Assembly: GCF_004151235.1 (NCBI RefSeq)
Contig: NZ_JUIV01000014.1
Coordinates: 1 to 64,000, forward strand
DNA from: Flavobacterium anhuiense
GTDB lineage: Bacteria > Bacteroidota > Bacteroidia > Flavobacteriales > Flavobacteriaceae
Reading direction: 5' to 3'
Length of the DNA stretch: 64,000 nt
Shown: positions 8,106-16,348 of the stretch, piece after piece
How positions within the stretch are numbered: the stretch's first letter is position 1
Layout: every line of letters begins with the position of its first letter
Translations under genes and position numbers: made by a program
Notes under the pieces: generated by a model
The model's input: the letters and a program-made list of their open reading frames with translations, nothing else
The model's database searches: none
Told to the model about the DNA's origin: nothing

Positions 8106-10622
8106 CTATTTTTTCTCTTCCACATTCACCTTATCTAAGAAAATCCAAGTTTCGTCTGGTTTTGCGCCTTCAATTCCAGATTGGTATTTTTTCATTAAAG
8201 CGTTCCAATCATCTACACGAGGATTATTTTGTGTTGTTTTCGGATTTAGTTTGTCCAGATTTTCTCCTTTCGGAATACTGATTACCAAGATTAATTGTCT
8301 GTCTTTTTTGAAAACTTGCAATTGCTGGAAATCGGCATTACAGAAACCTTTGGCAACTTCTGGCCATTTCTCGAATTGCGTTTTATGATACTCCACGTAT
8401 TCTTTTTGCAACTTTTCATCAGCAGGAAGATTCGCTATTAAAACTACATTTTCCCAATCCGATGCTGGTTTTGAATCTTTACATCTTTCGAAGTTTTGGA
8501 AATCGTAAACCAGATCTTCATAGATTTTAATTTGTAATGATGGAAAAGCGCCCGCCAATTTTCGCTTCGTTCTTTCCGGCTGATTCATTTTTCCATAAAT
8601 CACCAAATGATTTTTCCATTGGTACAATTCCTGACCTACAATTCTAAATCCAGTTAAAGTCGATTTGATTTTTTCAATATCAAAATCAGAACCTATTAAT
8701 TCGATTGCATACGGTTTTGGCATTTCCTGCAATCCCCATTTTTCATCGATTACGACCTCTTTTTCTAAATCTTTGTAAGGTGCTCTAATTCCGGCTGCAT
8801 CTTTAATTTTTGAACTTACATAAGGATCATTATGTTCCCAAATATTTCCTTTTGGTCCGTTATGATTTTTAAGGATTTTCTTTTCAGCAATCCAGTTGTT
8901 TTTAATCGTAAAACCTTCGCTTCCTTCATCCGTGTATAAATACAGCCATAAAAACGGATCGTGTGCATACGGACTGTTGTAAACTTTGTCAATATAATTT
9001 TCTTCAATTCGGCTTCCTGGCTGAGCCGAAAGCGTATAAATTCCAGCAACATCATGCAAATGTTTCGCATAATGATGAATTTTATTTCCTAGAATTTTAT
9101 TGTTTTGCATCACATTAGGCGTGTGTGTCCAGCCCCAGCCCATCGCGATTCCTGAGTATGATACATCTGAAATTTCGTTGTGTTCAATCGTAATATTTCG
9201 AACAAAACCAGCGCTGATTCCCAAAGTTCCCCAATCTTCATTGGTTACGTTGGTGATTAAATTATCAGCGATTACTTCATCCGAACACATTTCTCTTTTG
9301 TCTTTTATGATTAAAGGCAAATGCGCTTCAAAAGCTTCCTCAGAAAAAATTCCAACATTAATGGCACTTCCGCCAATATCTTTAAATAAATTTCCTTTTA
9401 CCGTATTGTGATTTGTTCCTTTATTTAAATCTAAGCCAGTCGAAGCCAAATGCTCAAAACGACACAATTCAAATTGAATATTATTAGCATAATTCACTTC
9501 TACGGCAGCGCGAGGTCTTCCAACCCAAGCCTGATTCTCTAAATTCGCCTGATTTGGCGTTCCCGGCTGTTTCAATTTGTAAGCATCCAGCAAATACAAG
9601 CCAGACTGCAACGGCACATGACCTTGCTGTGAAGGACGAAGCCAGTTGCTGTACTGAAATGAAATTCCTTTAAACTGAAAATGATGTACAGGAGAATCTA
9701 TTGTTCCTTTTACTTCTAAAAGGTTTTCCAAAACCGGAGCGGTAACTTTAACTGAATTAATATCTTCTCCAGCTCTTGGAATATAATAGATTTTAGCATT
9801 TTTTTTGTCCAAATACCATTCGCCAGGTTCATTTAAAAGCGAAAAAGCGTTGTTTAAGAAATAAGCCGAATTTCCGTTGTTTTTAGAAATCCACGGAGCT
9901 GGCCAAGGATGTTCGCTTTGAATTCGGCTTTCAGGTTCTTCAAAAGAAAGTCTGGCGCTGTCTTTCTGAACTTCAATATTTTTAATTCTAAGATTCGCAT
10001 TCGACCACCATTGTACAATAAACATTTCCATTCCAGGTTCGAACTTAACCGATTTATCTTTAAACGGAATCCAGCAAGTCTGTGATTCATGATCCCAAGA
10101 CAAAATTCTTTCCATCGAGTTTCCAGCCGTATTTTTAGCTCTAACTGCCTTTTTATCGTTTACCCATAATTGTCTGAAATCAATTAAAGTTCCTGCTTTT
10201 GTTGGTGCATCTGCCACCCAAACTGAACCTTTTTTCAATCCGTTTATTACGGTTGTCGATTTTGTCCAGTTTTTGATTTCGATTCCACCGCTTATAATTG
10301 GTCTTGCATTTACATCGGCTTCGATTGTTGTCGGACTGTCCGCAGTTCCAGAATCTTCAGGGCGCACAAATAAAGGCTCGTTTAAATAATACGTTCCGTT
10401 CATTACTATAATACGAATCCCGTCTTTTATTGATGGATCTTTTAAACGACGAAGTTCTCTGGCTTTTCGTATTGCCATGTGAACCGTTGCCAGCGGATTT
10501 GATTTTGTTCCGATATTCGAATCTTTTCCTGATGGCGAAACCCAGATTTCAGCTCCACTTGCTGAAAGTGTGAATACCATTAAAAAAACAATCAGTAATT
10601 TGTTGAAAGGAATTAAACGCAT
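8106..10622 (-). CDS. Secreted beta-helix hydrolase fused to a mutarotase-like domain
   Basis: An 838-residue exported protein (signal peptide to about residue 23, ending SASGA). Residues 25-620 form a right-handed parallel beta-helix. The opening (WVSPSGKDSNIGTKSNPLAT, then a helix with ARELRR and GTYYLNEPL) resembles GH141-type enzymes, the family containing a rhamnogalacturonan-II alpha-L-fucosidase and xylanases. The last 100 residues match the L-rhamnose mutarotase family (COG3254): YHKTQFEKWPEV near 745 aligns with the E. coli RhaM segment holding its catalytic His and the conserved WPE, followed by QVFKKDRQLILVISI and a late DDWNALM. A linker region (about 630-730) also looks ferredoxin-like and may be a degenerate first copy. 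A fucose pathway lies nearby. The GH141 call is tentative; the mutarotase similarity is stronger. Confidence 0.75.
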   Translation of the reverse strand: MRLIPFNKLLIVFLMVFTLSASGAEIWVSPSGKDSNIGTKSNPLATVHMAIRKARELRRLKDPSIKDGIRIIVMNGTYYLNEPLFVRPEDSGTADSPTTIEADVNARPIISGGIEIKNWTKSTTVINGLKKGSVWVADAPTKAGTLIDFRQLWVNDKKAVRAKNTAGNSMERILSWDHESQTCWIPFKDKSVKFEPGMEMFIVQWWSNANLRIKNIEVQKDSARLSFEEPESRIQSEHPWPAPWISKNNGNSAYFLNNAFSLLNEPGEWYLDKKNAKIYYIPRAGEDINSVKVTAPVLENLLEVKGTIDSPVHHFQFKGISFQYSNWLRPSQQGHVPLQSGLYLLDAYKLKQPGTPNQANLENQAWVGRPRAAVEVNYANNIQFELCRFEHLASTGLDLNKGTNHNTVKGNLFKDIGGSAINVGIFSEEAFEAHLPLIIKDKREMCSDEVIADNLITNVTNEDWGTLGISAGFVRNITIEHNEISDVSYSGIAMGWGWTHTPNVMQNNKILGNKIHHYAKHLHDVAGIYTLSAQPGSRIEENYIDKVYNSPYAHDPFLWLYLYTDEGSEGFTIKNNWIAEKKILKNHNGPKGNIWEHNDPYVSSKIKDAAGIRAPYKDLEKEVVIDEKWGLQEMPKPYAIELIGSDFDIEKIKSTLTGFRIVGQELYQWKNHLVIYGKMNQPERTKRKLAGAFPSLQIKIYEDLVYDFQNFERCKDSKPASDWENVVLIANLPADEKLQKEYVEYHKTQFEKWPEVAKGFCNADFQQLQVFKKDRQLILVISIPKGENLDKLNPKTTQNNPRVDDWNALMKKYQSGIEGAKPDETWIFLDKVNVEEKK

Positions 10623-10759
10623 TATTTATAGTATTGATTTTTTTCTTCAGCTAAAATTACGAGGCATTTATTTAAAGCGCTATAATTTTTACAAATAATT
10701 GTATTTTTAACACTTTTACCAAATAACAGGGACAATTTAAAAGAATATAAAATTACGTG

Positions 10760-10780
10760 CATCCTGTACCCTCCTGTAAT
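10760..10780. promoter_or_regulatory. CCTG direct-repeat motif upstream of the beta-helix gene
   Basis: Half sites catcctgtac and cctcctgtaa lie 10 bp apart, matching 15 of 21 bases of the motif at 2356-2376 before GH78. Both sit upstream of minus-strand genes for pectin-type enzymes. This could be a binding site for the nearby AraC protein. The rest of the 430-bp divergent gap is A/T-rich and holds the GH28 promoter. Confidence 0.3.
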
Positions 10781-10910
10781 ATTGGCTTCAAGACATTCAT
10801 TTCGAAAATTCGGCTTTTAATTATCTTCTAATTTCCCAATTAAAAAAGTTAAATTCATAAAAAATCTGTTATAAACTCACTAAAACTGTCATTTCATATT
10901 ATTTTTTTAA

Positions 10911-10932
10911 TAGATTTGTGTAATCGATTACA
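10911..10932 (+). promoter_or_regulatory. GH28 promoter -7 element abutting an operator palindrome
   Basis: tagatttg (10911-10918) is an exact TAnnTTTG. The next base begins a perfect 14-bp palindrome, tgtaatcgattaca (10919-10932), which would cover the transcription start. A palindrome with a central CG of this size is typical of LacI-family operators. No clear -33 TTG is present at the expected spacing, and no LacI gene lies in the window. A 12/14 match occurs at 16254-16267. Confidence 0.55.
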
Positions 10933-11052
10933 TTAAATATTTCAAATTAAAAAACTGTAATTTTATTTATTGAATAAAAATTCACAGAATAAAAAAGGAT
11001 TTAATAGTAAATTGATTTCCCTGAAAGACTTTTAACTATAATACAAATAAGA

Positions 11053-12729
11053 ATGAAAACTAACCGAATTAACATTTTATGTATAGCTCTCGCCTCTTTT
11101 GCTTTGAGTTTCAATACAGTTTCTGCACAAAAATCTGCTGATACTTATAAAAATATTGAGTTTAAAATGGCTGAAGTTCAAGAACCTGTAATTCCGCAAT
11201 ACAGCGTGAATTTAAAAGACTTTGGAGCGGTAAACGGTGGTTATGTTTTGAATACAAAAGCTTTTGCTGATGCCATAGATGCATTGTCTAAAAAAGGCGG
11301 TGGAAAACTAATTATTCCGCCAGGAATTTGGCTGACTGGTCCAATCATTCTAAAAAGCAATATCGAATTGCATGCTGAAACAGGTGCGTTGATTAAATTT
11401 TCTACTGATAAATCTTTATATCCTATTATAGAAACCAGCTTTGAAGGTTTAAACACTTGGCGTTGTATTTCTCCTATTTACGGAAAAAACTTAGAGAATA
11501 TCGCTTTTACTGGAAATGGCGTATGGGACGGTTCTGGTGAAGCATGGCGACAAGTCAAAAAAAGCAAACTGACAGACGAGCAATGGAAAAAAATTGTCGC
11601 TTCTGGCGGTGTTTTAAACGAAAAAAAGGACAGCTGGTATCCTTCTGAACAATATTTAAAAGGTGCTAAAGGAGCAGATCAGAACATTCGTCTTGACTTG
11701 AAAACGAAAGAAGATTTTGAAGCGATTCATGATTTTCTACGTCCTGTTTTGGTCAGCATTCAAAATAGTAAACGAGTAATGTTTGACGGATCTGTTTTCC
11801 AAAATTCTCCAGCTTGGAATATTCATCCTTTATTGATTGAAGATTTAATTGTTCGAAACATAACCGTTCGTAATCCATGGTTTTCTCAAAATGGTGATGG
11901 TCTCGATGTGGAATCTTGTAAAAATGTAGTAATTGAAAATTCAAGTTTTGATGTAGGTGACGATGCCATCTGTATTAAATCGGGTAAAGATAAAGACGGA
12001 CGCGACAGAGGCGTTCCATGCGAAAATATCATTGTAAAAAATAATATCGTTTATCATGGACATGGCGGTGTTACCGTTGGAAGTGAAATGTCGGGAGGAG
12101 TAAAAAACCTTCATGTTTCAAACTGCACTTTTATGGGAACTGATGTTGGACTTCGTTTCAAAAGCACACGCGGACGTGGCGGTGTTGTAGAAAACATCTT
12201 CATCTCTGATGTTTTTATGACTGATATTCCATCACAAGCGATTTCTTTTGATTTGTATTATGGAGGAAAATCAATCGCTGAAACTTTGGCTGAAGGCGGA
12301 AATACCGTGAGCACAAAAGCAATTCCGGTAAACGAAGAAACGCCTCAGTTTAAAAATATCGTGATCAAAAACATCACAATTAAAGGTGCTCAGCAAGCGG
12401 TATTTTTGCAAGGTCTTCCTGAAATGAATTTAGAGAATATTGAAATTTCAAACCTAATTGCTAAAGCACAAAAAGGCTTTTCTATAATTGACGCTAACGG
12501 AATTAAAATCAGTAACACACAATTGGATATTGAAGCCAAAAATGCTTTTGAAATTTACAATACAAAAAATCTTTCGCTGAAAAATATCGAGTTTAATCCT
12601 TCTTCATCAAATGCTATTACGATTAATGGTGAAGCGAGCAAGAATATTGATTTAAGTGGTTCTTCGGTAAATTTTTCGAAGACGACGACTATTGATAAAA
12701 ATGTATCTAAGAAAGCGGTTAAATTCTAG
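11053..12729 (+). CDS. Secreted GH28 polygalacturonase-like glycoside hydrolase
   Basis: Exported 558-residue enzyme (signal peptide of about 25 residues, ending VSA before QKSAD). Parallel beta-helix fold with the GH28 catalytic set: NGDGLDVESC near 277-286 (the NxD-type motif), VGDDAICIKSG near 298-308 (the DD pair), GHGGVTVGSEMSGGV near 336-350 (the GHG motif) and RFKSTRGRGG (the RIK-type motif). GH28 enzymes cleave alpha-1,4-galacturonosyl bonds in homogalacturonan or rhamnogalacturonan by inversion. Substantial insertions suggest an exo-acting form. It is divergent from the mutarotase-fusion gene and faces a palindrome-rich terminator region. Confidence 0.92.
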   Translation: MKTNRINILCIALASFALSFNTVSAQKSADTYKNIEFKMAEVQEPVIPQYSVNLKDFGAVNGGYVLNTKAFADAIDALSKKGGGKLIIPPGIWLTGPIILKSNIELHAETGALIKFSTDKSLYPIIETSFEGLNTWRCISPIYGKNLENIAFTGNGVWDGSGEAWRQVKKSKLTDEQWKKIVASGGVLNEKKDSWYPSEQYLKGAKGADQNIRLDLKTKEDFEAIHDFLRPVLVSIQNSKRVMFDGSVFQNSPAWNIHPLLIEDLIVRNITVRNPWFSQNGDGLDVESCKNVVIENSSFDVGDDAICIKSGKDKDGRDRGVPCENIIVKNNIVYHGHGGVTVGSEMSGGVKNLHVSNCTFMGTDVGLRFKSTRGRGGVVENIFISDVFMTDIPSQAISFDLYYGGKSIAETLAEGGNTVSTKAIPVNEETPQFKNIVIKNITIKGAQQAVFLQGLPEMNLENIEISNLIAKAQKGFSIIDANGIKISNTQLDIEAKNAFEIYNTKNLSLKNIEFNPSSSNAITINGEASKNIDLSGSSVNFSKTTTIDKNVSKKAVKF

Positions 12730-12748
12730 AACCCTTTTCAAACATAAA

Positions 12749-13038
12749 CCGTGGTTTCAACCACGGGACGTAATATTGTCACGTCTCGTTTTGTTTTACC
12801 GTAGTTGAAACTACAGGCTATGTTTTTATCATTCCTAGAATAAGAGGCCAAAGGCCTTAAAAGCATCACCATAGGGCAACGCCCTATGATTTTTCATAAA
12901 CCTACATTATAAAGCCCTGAAAGGGCGTAAGCAATTACGTGACGATTAATGCTTACGCCCTTGCAGGGCTTTTTTACTTCTTACTATTTGCTGTCACTGG
13001 GCGTTGCCCAGTGTTCATGATGTGAGCCTTTCAGGCTC
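12749..13038. repeat. Run of six or more intergenic hairpins
   Basis: The 338-bp gap between convergent genes is almost wholly palindromic: ccgtggtttcaaccacgg (12749-12766), gtagttgaaactac (12801-12814), catagggcaacgccctatg (12870-12888), a long terminator-like stem (12911-12976), cactgggcgttgcccagtg (12995-13013) and gagcctttcaggctc (13024-13038). These are words of the extragenic families common in flavobacteria. No gene is present. Confidence 0.8.
12911..12976. terminator. Probable bidirectional terminator
   Basis: Left arm 12911-12933 (aaagccctgaaagggcgtaa plus gca) pairs with 12950-12972 with a single mismatch, followed by a T-run on the plus strand. It sits between the convergent GH28 and amidohydrolase genes. 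Confidence 0.6.
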
Positions 13039-13067
13039 TTATAATCTATGAGCTAACTCATAACAAC

Positions 13068-13898
13068 TCATAGCTTATAAAACTCCTTCGCATTCTCAAA
13101 CCAAATTTTATTCTGGTCTTCAACAGAAAACTTCGAAATATAATCTTCTAAAGTTTTTACTACTTCATTATAATCTGAAGCTACATTTAGAACTGGCCAA
13201 TCAGATCCATACATCAATTTATCAATTGAAAAGTTTTCAAAAATTATATCTAAATAGGGTTTCAATTCTTCTGGTTTCCAGTTTTTCCAATCGGCTTCTG
13301 TGACCATTCCAGAAATTTTACACCAAACATTATCGTATTTCGCAATTTCTTCAATTCCTTTTTTCCAGCTTTCAATGCTTCCTAATTTAATATCTGGTTT
13401 TGCAATATGATCGATTACAAATTTTTGGTTTGGAAAATCTTTAACCAAACTAATAGCCGCTGGCAATTGACGCTCAAAAATCAATATATCATAAGTATAA
13501 TTAAATGGTTCTAAAGCGGTAATTCCTCTTCTGAATTCTGCTCCATCCATAAAATCATCTGCTTCGCCCTGAACAACATGTCTAAAACCTTTCAGTTTTT
13601 TTTGATCTGAAAAGAATTGCAAACGATCCTCAATATTCTCATTTCTTAAATCAATCCAACCTACAACTCCTTTTATAAAATCATTTTTAGAAGCTAAATC
13701 CAATAAAAACTGAGTTTCTTCTTCCGATTGGCTTGCCTGAACAGCAACACAACCTTCAAACTGATTTTCTTTTAATAATGGTTCTAAGTCTTCAGGAAGA
13801 AAATCTCTTTGAATATTCTGCATCGTTTCATCAATCCAGCTGTCTCGAACGGGATCAAATACCCAAAAATGCTGATGTGAATCTATTCTTTTACTCAT
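13068..13898 (-). CDS. Amidohydrolase, L-fuconolactonase type
   Basis: Cytoplasmic metal-dependent hydrolase of 276 residues (COG3618). DSHQHFW at residues 6-12 is the HxH-type metal site, KFVIDHIAKPD near 158 gives the next His, and YGSDWPVLN near 232 holds the conserved Asp. The family opens sugar-acid lactones such as L-fucono-1,5-lactone or L-rhamnono-1,4-lactone to the free acid. It lies 6 bp after an SDR that would make the lactone, so the two are an operon catalysing consecutive steps. Fucose is preferred over rhamnose because a FucP permease is close by. The family is clear; the exact lactone is inferred. Confidence 0.85.
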   Translation of the reverse strand: MSKRIDSHQHFWVFDPVRDSWIDETMQNIQRDFLPEDLEPLLKENQFEGCVAVQASQSEEETQFLLDLASKNDFIKGVVGWIDLRNENIEDRLQFFSDQKKLKGFRHVVQGEADDFMDGAEFRRGITALEPFNYTYDILIFERQLPAAISLVKDFPNQKFVIDHIAKPDIKLGSIESWKKGIEEIAKYDNVWCKISGMVTEADWKNWKPEELKPYLDIIFENFSIDKLMYGSDWPVLNVASDYNEVVKTLEDYISKFSVEDQNKIWFENAKEFYKL

Positions 13899-13904
13899 AA
13901 CTTT

Positions 13905-14702
13905 TTAATTAACATCGCTGATTAATGCACGATCTAAATGTACGTAACCTCCATCCACAAAAACAAATTGTCCTGTCGTATGGGATGATTTTTCAGAAAT
14001 GATGAAAAGAGCTGTATCTGCAATTTCTTCTGTTTTTGTCATTCGGTTTTCTAATGGAATCGTTTTACTAATTTTTTTCAAGACCGCTTCTCCATCTGGC
14101 AATGTTTTAATCCAATCTTCATACGCAGGTGTATAACTTTCGGCAATAATAATCGCATTCGAACGAATTCCGTACTGAATCAAATCGACAGCCCATTCTC
14201 TCGTTAAGCCCAAAACCCCGCCTTTCGCAGCAGCGTAACCCGAAGTTCCGCCCTGTCCAGTTAAGGCAACTTTTGAACCGATATTTAAAATATTTCCTTT
14301 GGATTCTTTTAAGTATGGAAGTGAATATTTAGCTAAAAGAAAATAACTTACCACATTCAATTTCAAAGAATTCATAAAATCCTCGTAGCTTGAATCTAAT
14401 CCTGCTCCGTCATTTACGCCAACATTATTAATTATGGCATCGATTCTTCCGTACTTAGCTCCAATTACTTTTACAGCGTTTTCTATTGCAAGAGGATCGG
14501 TTACATCAGTTTGTACAAACAGTGAATTTACTCCTCTTTTTTGAAGTCTTTCTACATATTCAAAACCTCTTGCATTTCTGTCAACTAAAACTGCGATTGC
14601 ACCTTCATCAGCCAATCTGTTAACGATTGTTTCTCCGATACTGCCTTCTTTTCCAGCCGAACCAGAAACAACAACTATTTTATTTTTTAAGTTTAAATCC
14701 AT
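13905..14702 (-). CDS. SDR oxidoreductase, probable L-fucose (or L-rhamnose) 1-dehydrogenase
   Basis: Classical short-chain dehydrogenase of 265 residues. The nucleotide-binding loop is SGSAGKEGSIG (residues 13-23, longer than the usual TGxxxGIG), NNVGV replaces the common NNAG, and the active site shows Ser in NIGSKVALTG and YAAAK. The ending VDGGYVHLDRAL is one I associate with bacterial L-fucose dehydrogenases. The enzyme would oxidise the pyranose to the 1,5-lactone, the substrate of the adjacent lactonase. A 2-keto-3-deoxyfuconate dehydrogenase role is the main alternative. Confidence 0.78.
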   Translation of the reverse strand: MDLNLKNKIVVVSGSAGKEGSIGETIVNRLADEGAIAVLVDRNARGFEYVERLQKRGVNSLFVQTDVTDPLAIENAVKVIGAKYGRIDAIINNVGVNDGAGLDSSYEDFMNSLKLNVVSYFLLAKYSLPYLKESKGNILNIGSKVALTGQGGTSGYAAAKGGVLGLTREWAVDLIQYGIRSNAIIIAESYTPAYEDWIKTLPDGEAVLKKISKTIPLENRMTKTEEIADTALFIISEKSSHTTGQFVFVDGGYVHLDRALISDVN

Positions 14703-14740
14703 TTTTGTGGGTATTTAAAGTTTAGTAGTAGTTAGATTTT

Positions 14741-14878
14741 TTAAACACATAGAAACATAGATTTTGGAATCGCATAAAGGCGTTTCACTTGCATTAACAC
14801 ACATAGCTATGTGTTAGAAACTAGTTTCTTTCTATTCTCTTTCGAGAAACAAAAAACTCTATGTTTCTATGTGTTTAA
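14741..14878. repeat. Inverted repeat within the catabolic operon
   Basis: Perfect 20-bp arms (14741-14760 and 14859-14878) flank an inner palindrome acacatagctatgtgt (14799-14814). The element fills most of the 182-bp space between the zinc dehydrogenase and the SDR gene. It could lower expression of the downstream genes or stabilise an mRNA end, or it may be a passive extragenic repeat. Confidence 0.75.
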
Positions 14879-14884
14879 AAAAAA

Positions 14885-15898
14885 TTATTCTATTTCAATC
14901 AACGCCTTAATTACATTATTTTTAGGATCAATCAAATTCCCAAAATCAGCAATCATTCCATCAAAATTAGTTCTGTGCGTGATATATTTTTTAGGATCGA
15001 TTTTTCCTTCTTTCAGGCATTTCATTACATATTCAAAATCTTCGATCGTAGCATTTCTGCTGCTCATTAAAGTCGATTCTCTTTTGTGGAAATCAGGATG
15101 ACTGAAACTCAATTCGCCTTTTTGAAGTCCAACCAAAACAAATCTTCCGCCATGCGAAATATAATTAAAAGCGCTGTTCATTACTTTCTGATTTCCAGTC
15201 GCATCAATTACCACATTTGCCATATCTCCGTTGGTTAATTCAGCTAATTTTTGAGCAACGTCATCGTTTAATGGATTAATTGTTTCATCTGCATTTAGTT
15301 CTGTTTTGCAGAAGTTTAATCTGTAATCGTTGATATCCATTACGATTACTTTTGCACCTGCAATTTTAGCAAACTGAATCAAACCAATTCCAATTGGTCC
15401 TGCTCCCATTACTAAAACCGTATCCGTTGGTTTTACAGCTGCTCTTCTAACTCCGTGCGCTGCAATTGCTAATGGTTCAACCAAAGCCAGTTCATCGTAA
15501 TCTAATCCTTGACCGTGCAATAAATATTGTTCCGGAATCGAAACATACTCAGCCATTCCGCCATCAATATGAACTCCGAAAACTTTAATATTTACACAAC
15601 AATTCGTCAATCCGTTTCGGCACGCTACGCATTTACCGCAGTTGAAATACGGAATAAAAGTTACTTTATCTCCAGGTTTAAAACCTGCTGCATTTCCTTT
15701 TACATATTCAGCCGCCAATTCGTGGCCTAAAATTCTTGGATATTCAAAATAAGGCTGAGTGCCTCCAAAAGCGTGAATATCAGTTCCGCAGATTCCGATT
15801 CTTTTAATTTTCAATAAAACTTCGCCCTCTTTTGGTTCTGGAATACTGGTTTCTTTTAATAGAAATTCCTGCGGTTTTTCGCAAACAATATATTTCAT
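14885..15898 (-). CDS. Zinc-dependent MDR alcohol dehydrogenase
   Basis: Medium-chain dehydrogenase of 337 residues. Catalytic zinc ligands are in GICGTD (Cys 37) and GHE (near residues 59-61); structural zinc cysteines are in CGKCVACRNGLTNCC; the Rossmann motif is VMGAGPIGIG near 165. Relatives oxidise sugar acids such as L-galactonate, L-gulonate or L-threonine-like substrates. In this setting it may act on a sugar acid or deoxy-keto acid in fucose breakdown. It is the first gene of a minus-strand set that continues with the SDR and lactonase, and is divergent from a Gfo/Idh gene. Confidence 0.85.
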   Translation of the reverse strand: MKYIVCEKPQEFLLKETSIPEPKEGEVLLKIKRIGICGTDIHAFGGTQPYFEYPRILGHELAAEYVKGNAAGFKPGDKVTFIPYFNCGKCVACRNGLTNCCVNIKVFGVHIDGGMAEYVSIPEQYLLHGQGLDYDELALVEPLAIAAHGVRRAAVKPTDTVLVMGAGPIGIGLIQFAKIAGAKVIVMDINDYRLNFCKTELNADETINPLNDDVAQKLAELTNGDMANVVIDATGNQKVMNSAFNYISHGGRFVLVGLQKGELSFSHPDFHKRESTLMSSRNATIEDFEYVMKCLKEGKIDPKKYITHRTNFDGMIADFGNLIDPKNNVIKALIEIE

Positions 15899-16198
15899 TT
15901 TATTCTTTCTTAAATTTTATTTTTGATATGTTACAGCTTTGTCTGCTCGTTCCTAAAATAAGTTATCAATTAATGTTTCATTGCAATTCTTCAAAAAACA
16001 ACAAAGCAAAACTAATAAATGTAAAAATTACAATTACAAAAATACTTTTTAAAAATTAATATCGAGATAAATTTTGTTTTTCGACTTAATAAAATAGTTA
16101 AACTTTAAATTTTTATAACATTTTTTAAATGGTTTGTAAAAATTGCATCAAGAATCATCAATTTATTTAAAAAAGATTTCTTAAAAAGAAACGATTTC

Positions 16199-16267
16199 TT
16201 GCCTATTTAAATCTTATTTCTACTTTTGTAATTGTGTTTTTTACATTTATTATTTCAATCGATTACA
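16199..16267 (+). promoter_or_regulatory. Promoter and operator-like site before the Gfo/Idh gene
   Basis: TTG at 16199-16201, a 19-base spacer, then tacttttg (16221-16228, exact TAnnTTTG) make a consensus Bacteroidota promoter. About 25 bases past the -7 element, ttcaatcgattaca (16254-16267) matches 12 of 14 bases of the palindrome at the GH28 promoter. The opposite strand also has an exact -7 word (16037-16044) for the zinc dehydrogenase, without a good -33. The 450-bp divergent gap holds no gene that I can see. Confidence 0.55.
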
Positions 16268-16348
16268 TTTTCAGAATTAGTTAAGAACATATGAAACAGC
16301 TCCATCAAAAATTAAACGTGGCAGGCTCAAATTCAAAATATATAAGAA

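Noticed and set aside
8047..8388. 113-codon plus-strand frame
   Set aside because: It lies antisense to the end of the mutarotase-domain coding sequence and is Phe/Ser-rich as expected for a shadow frame.
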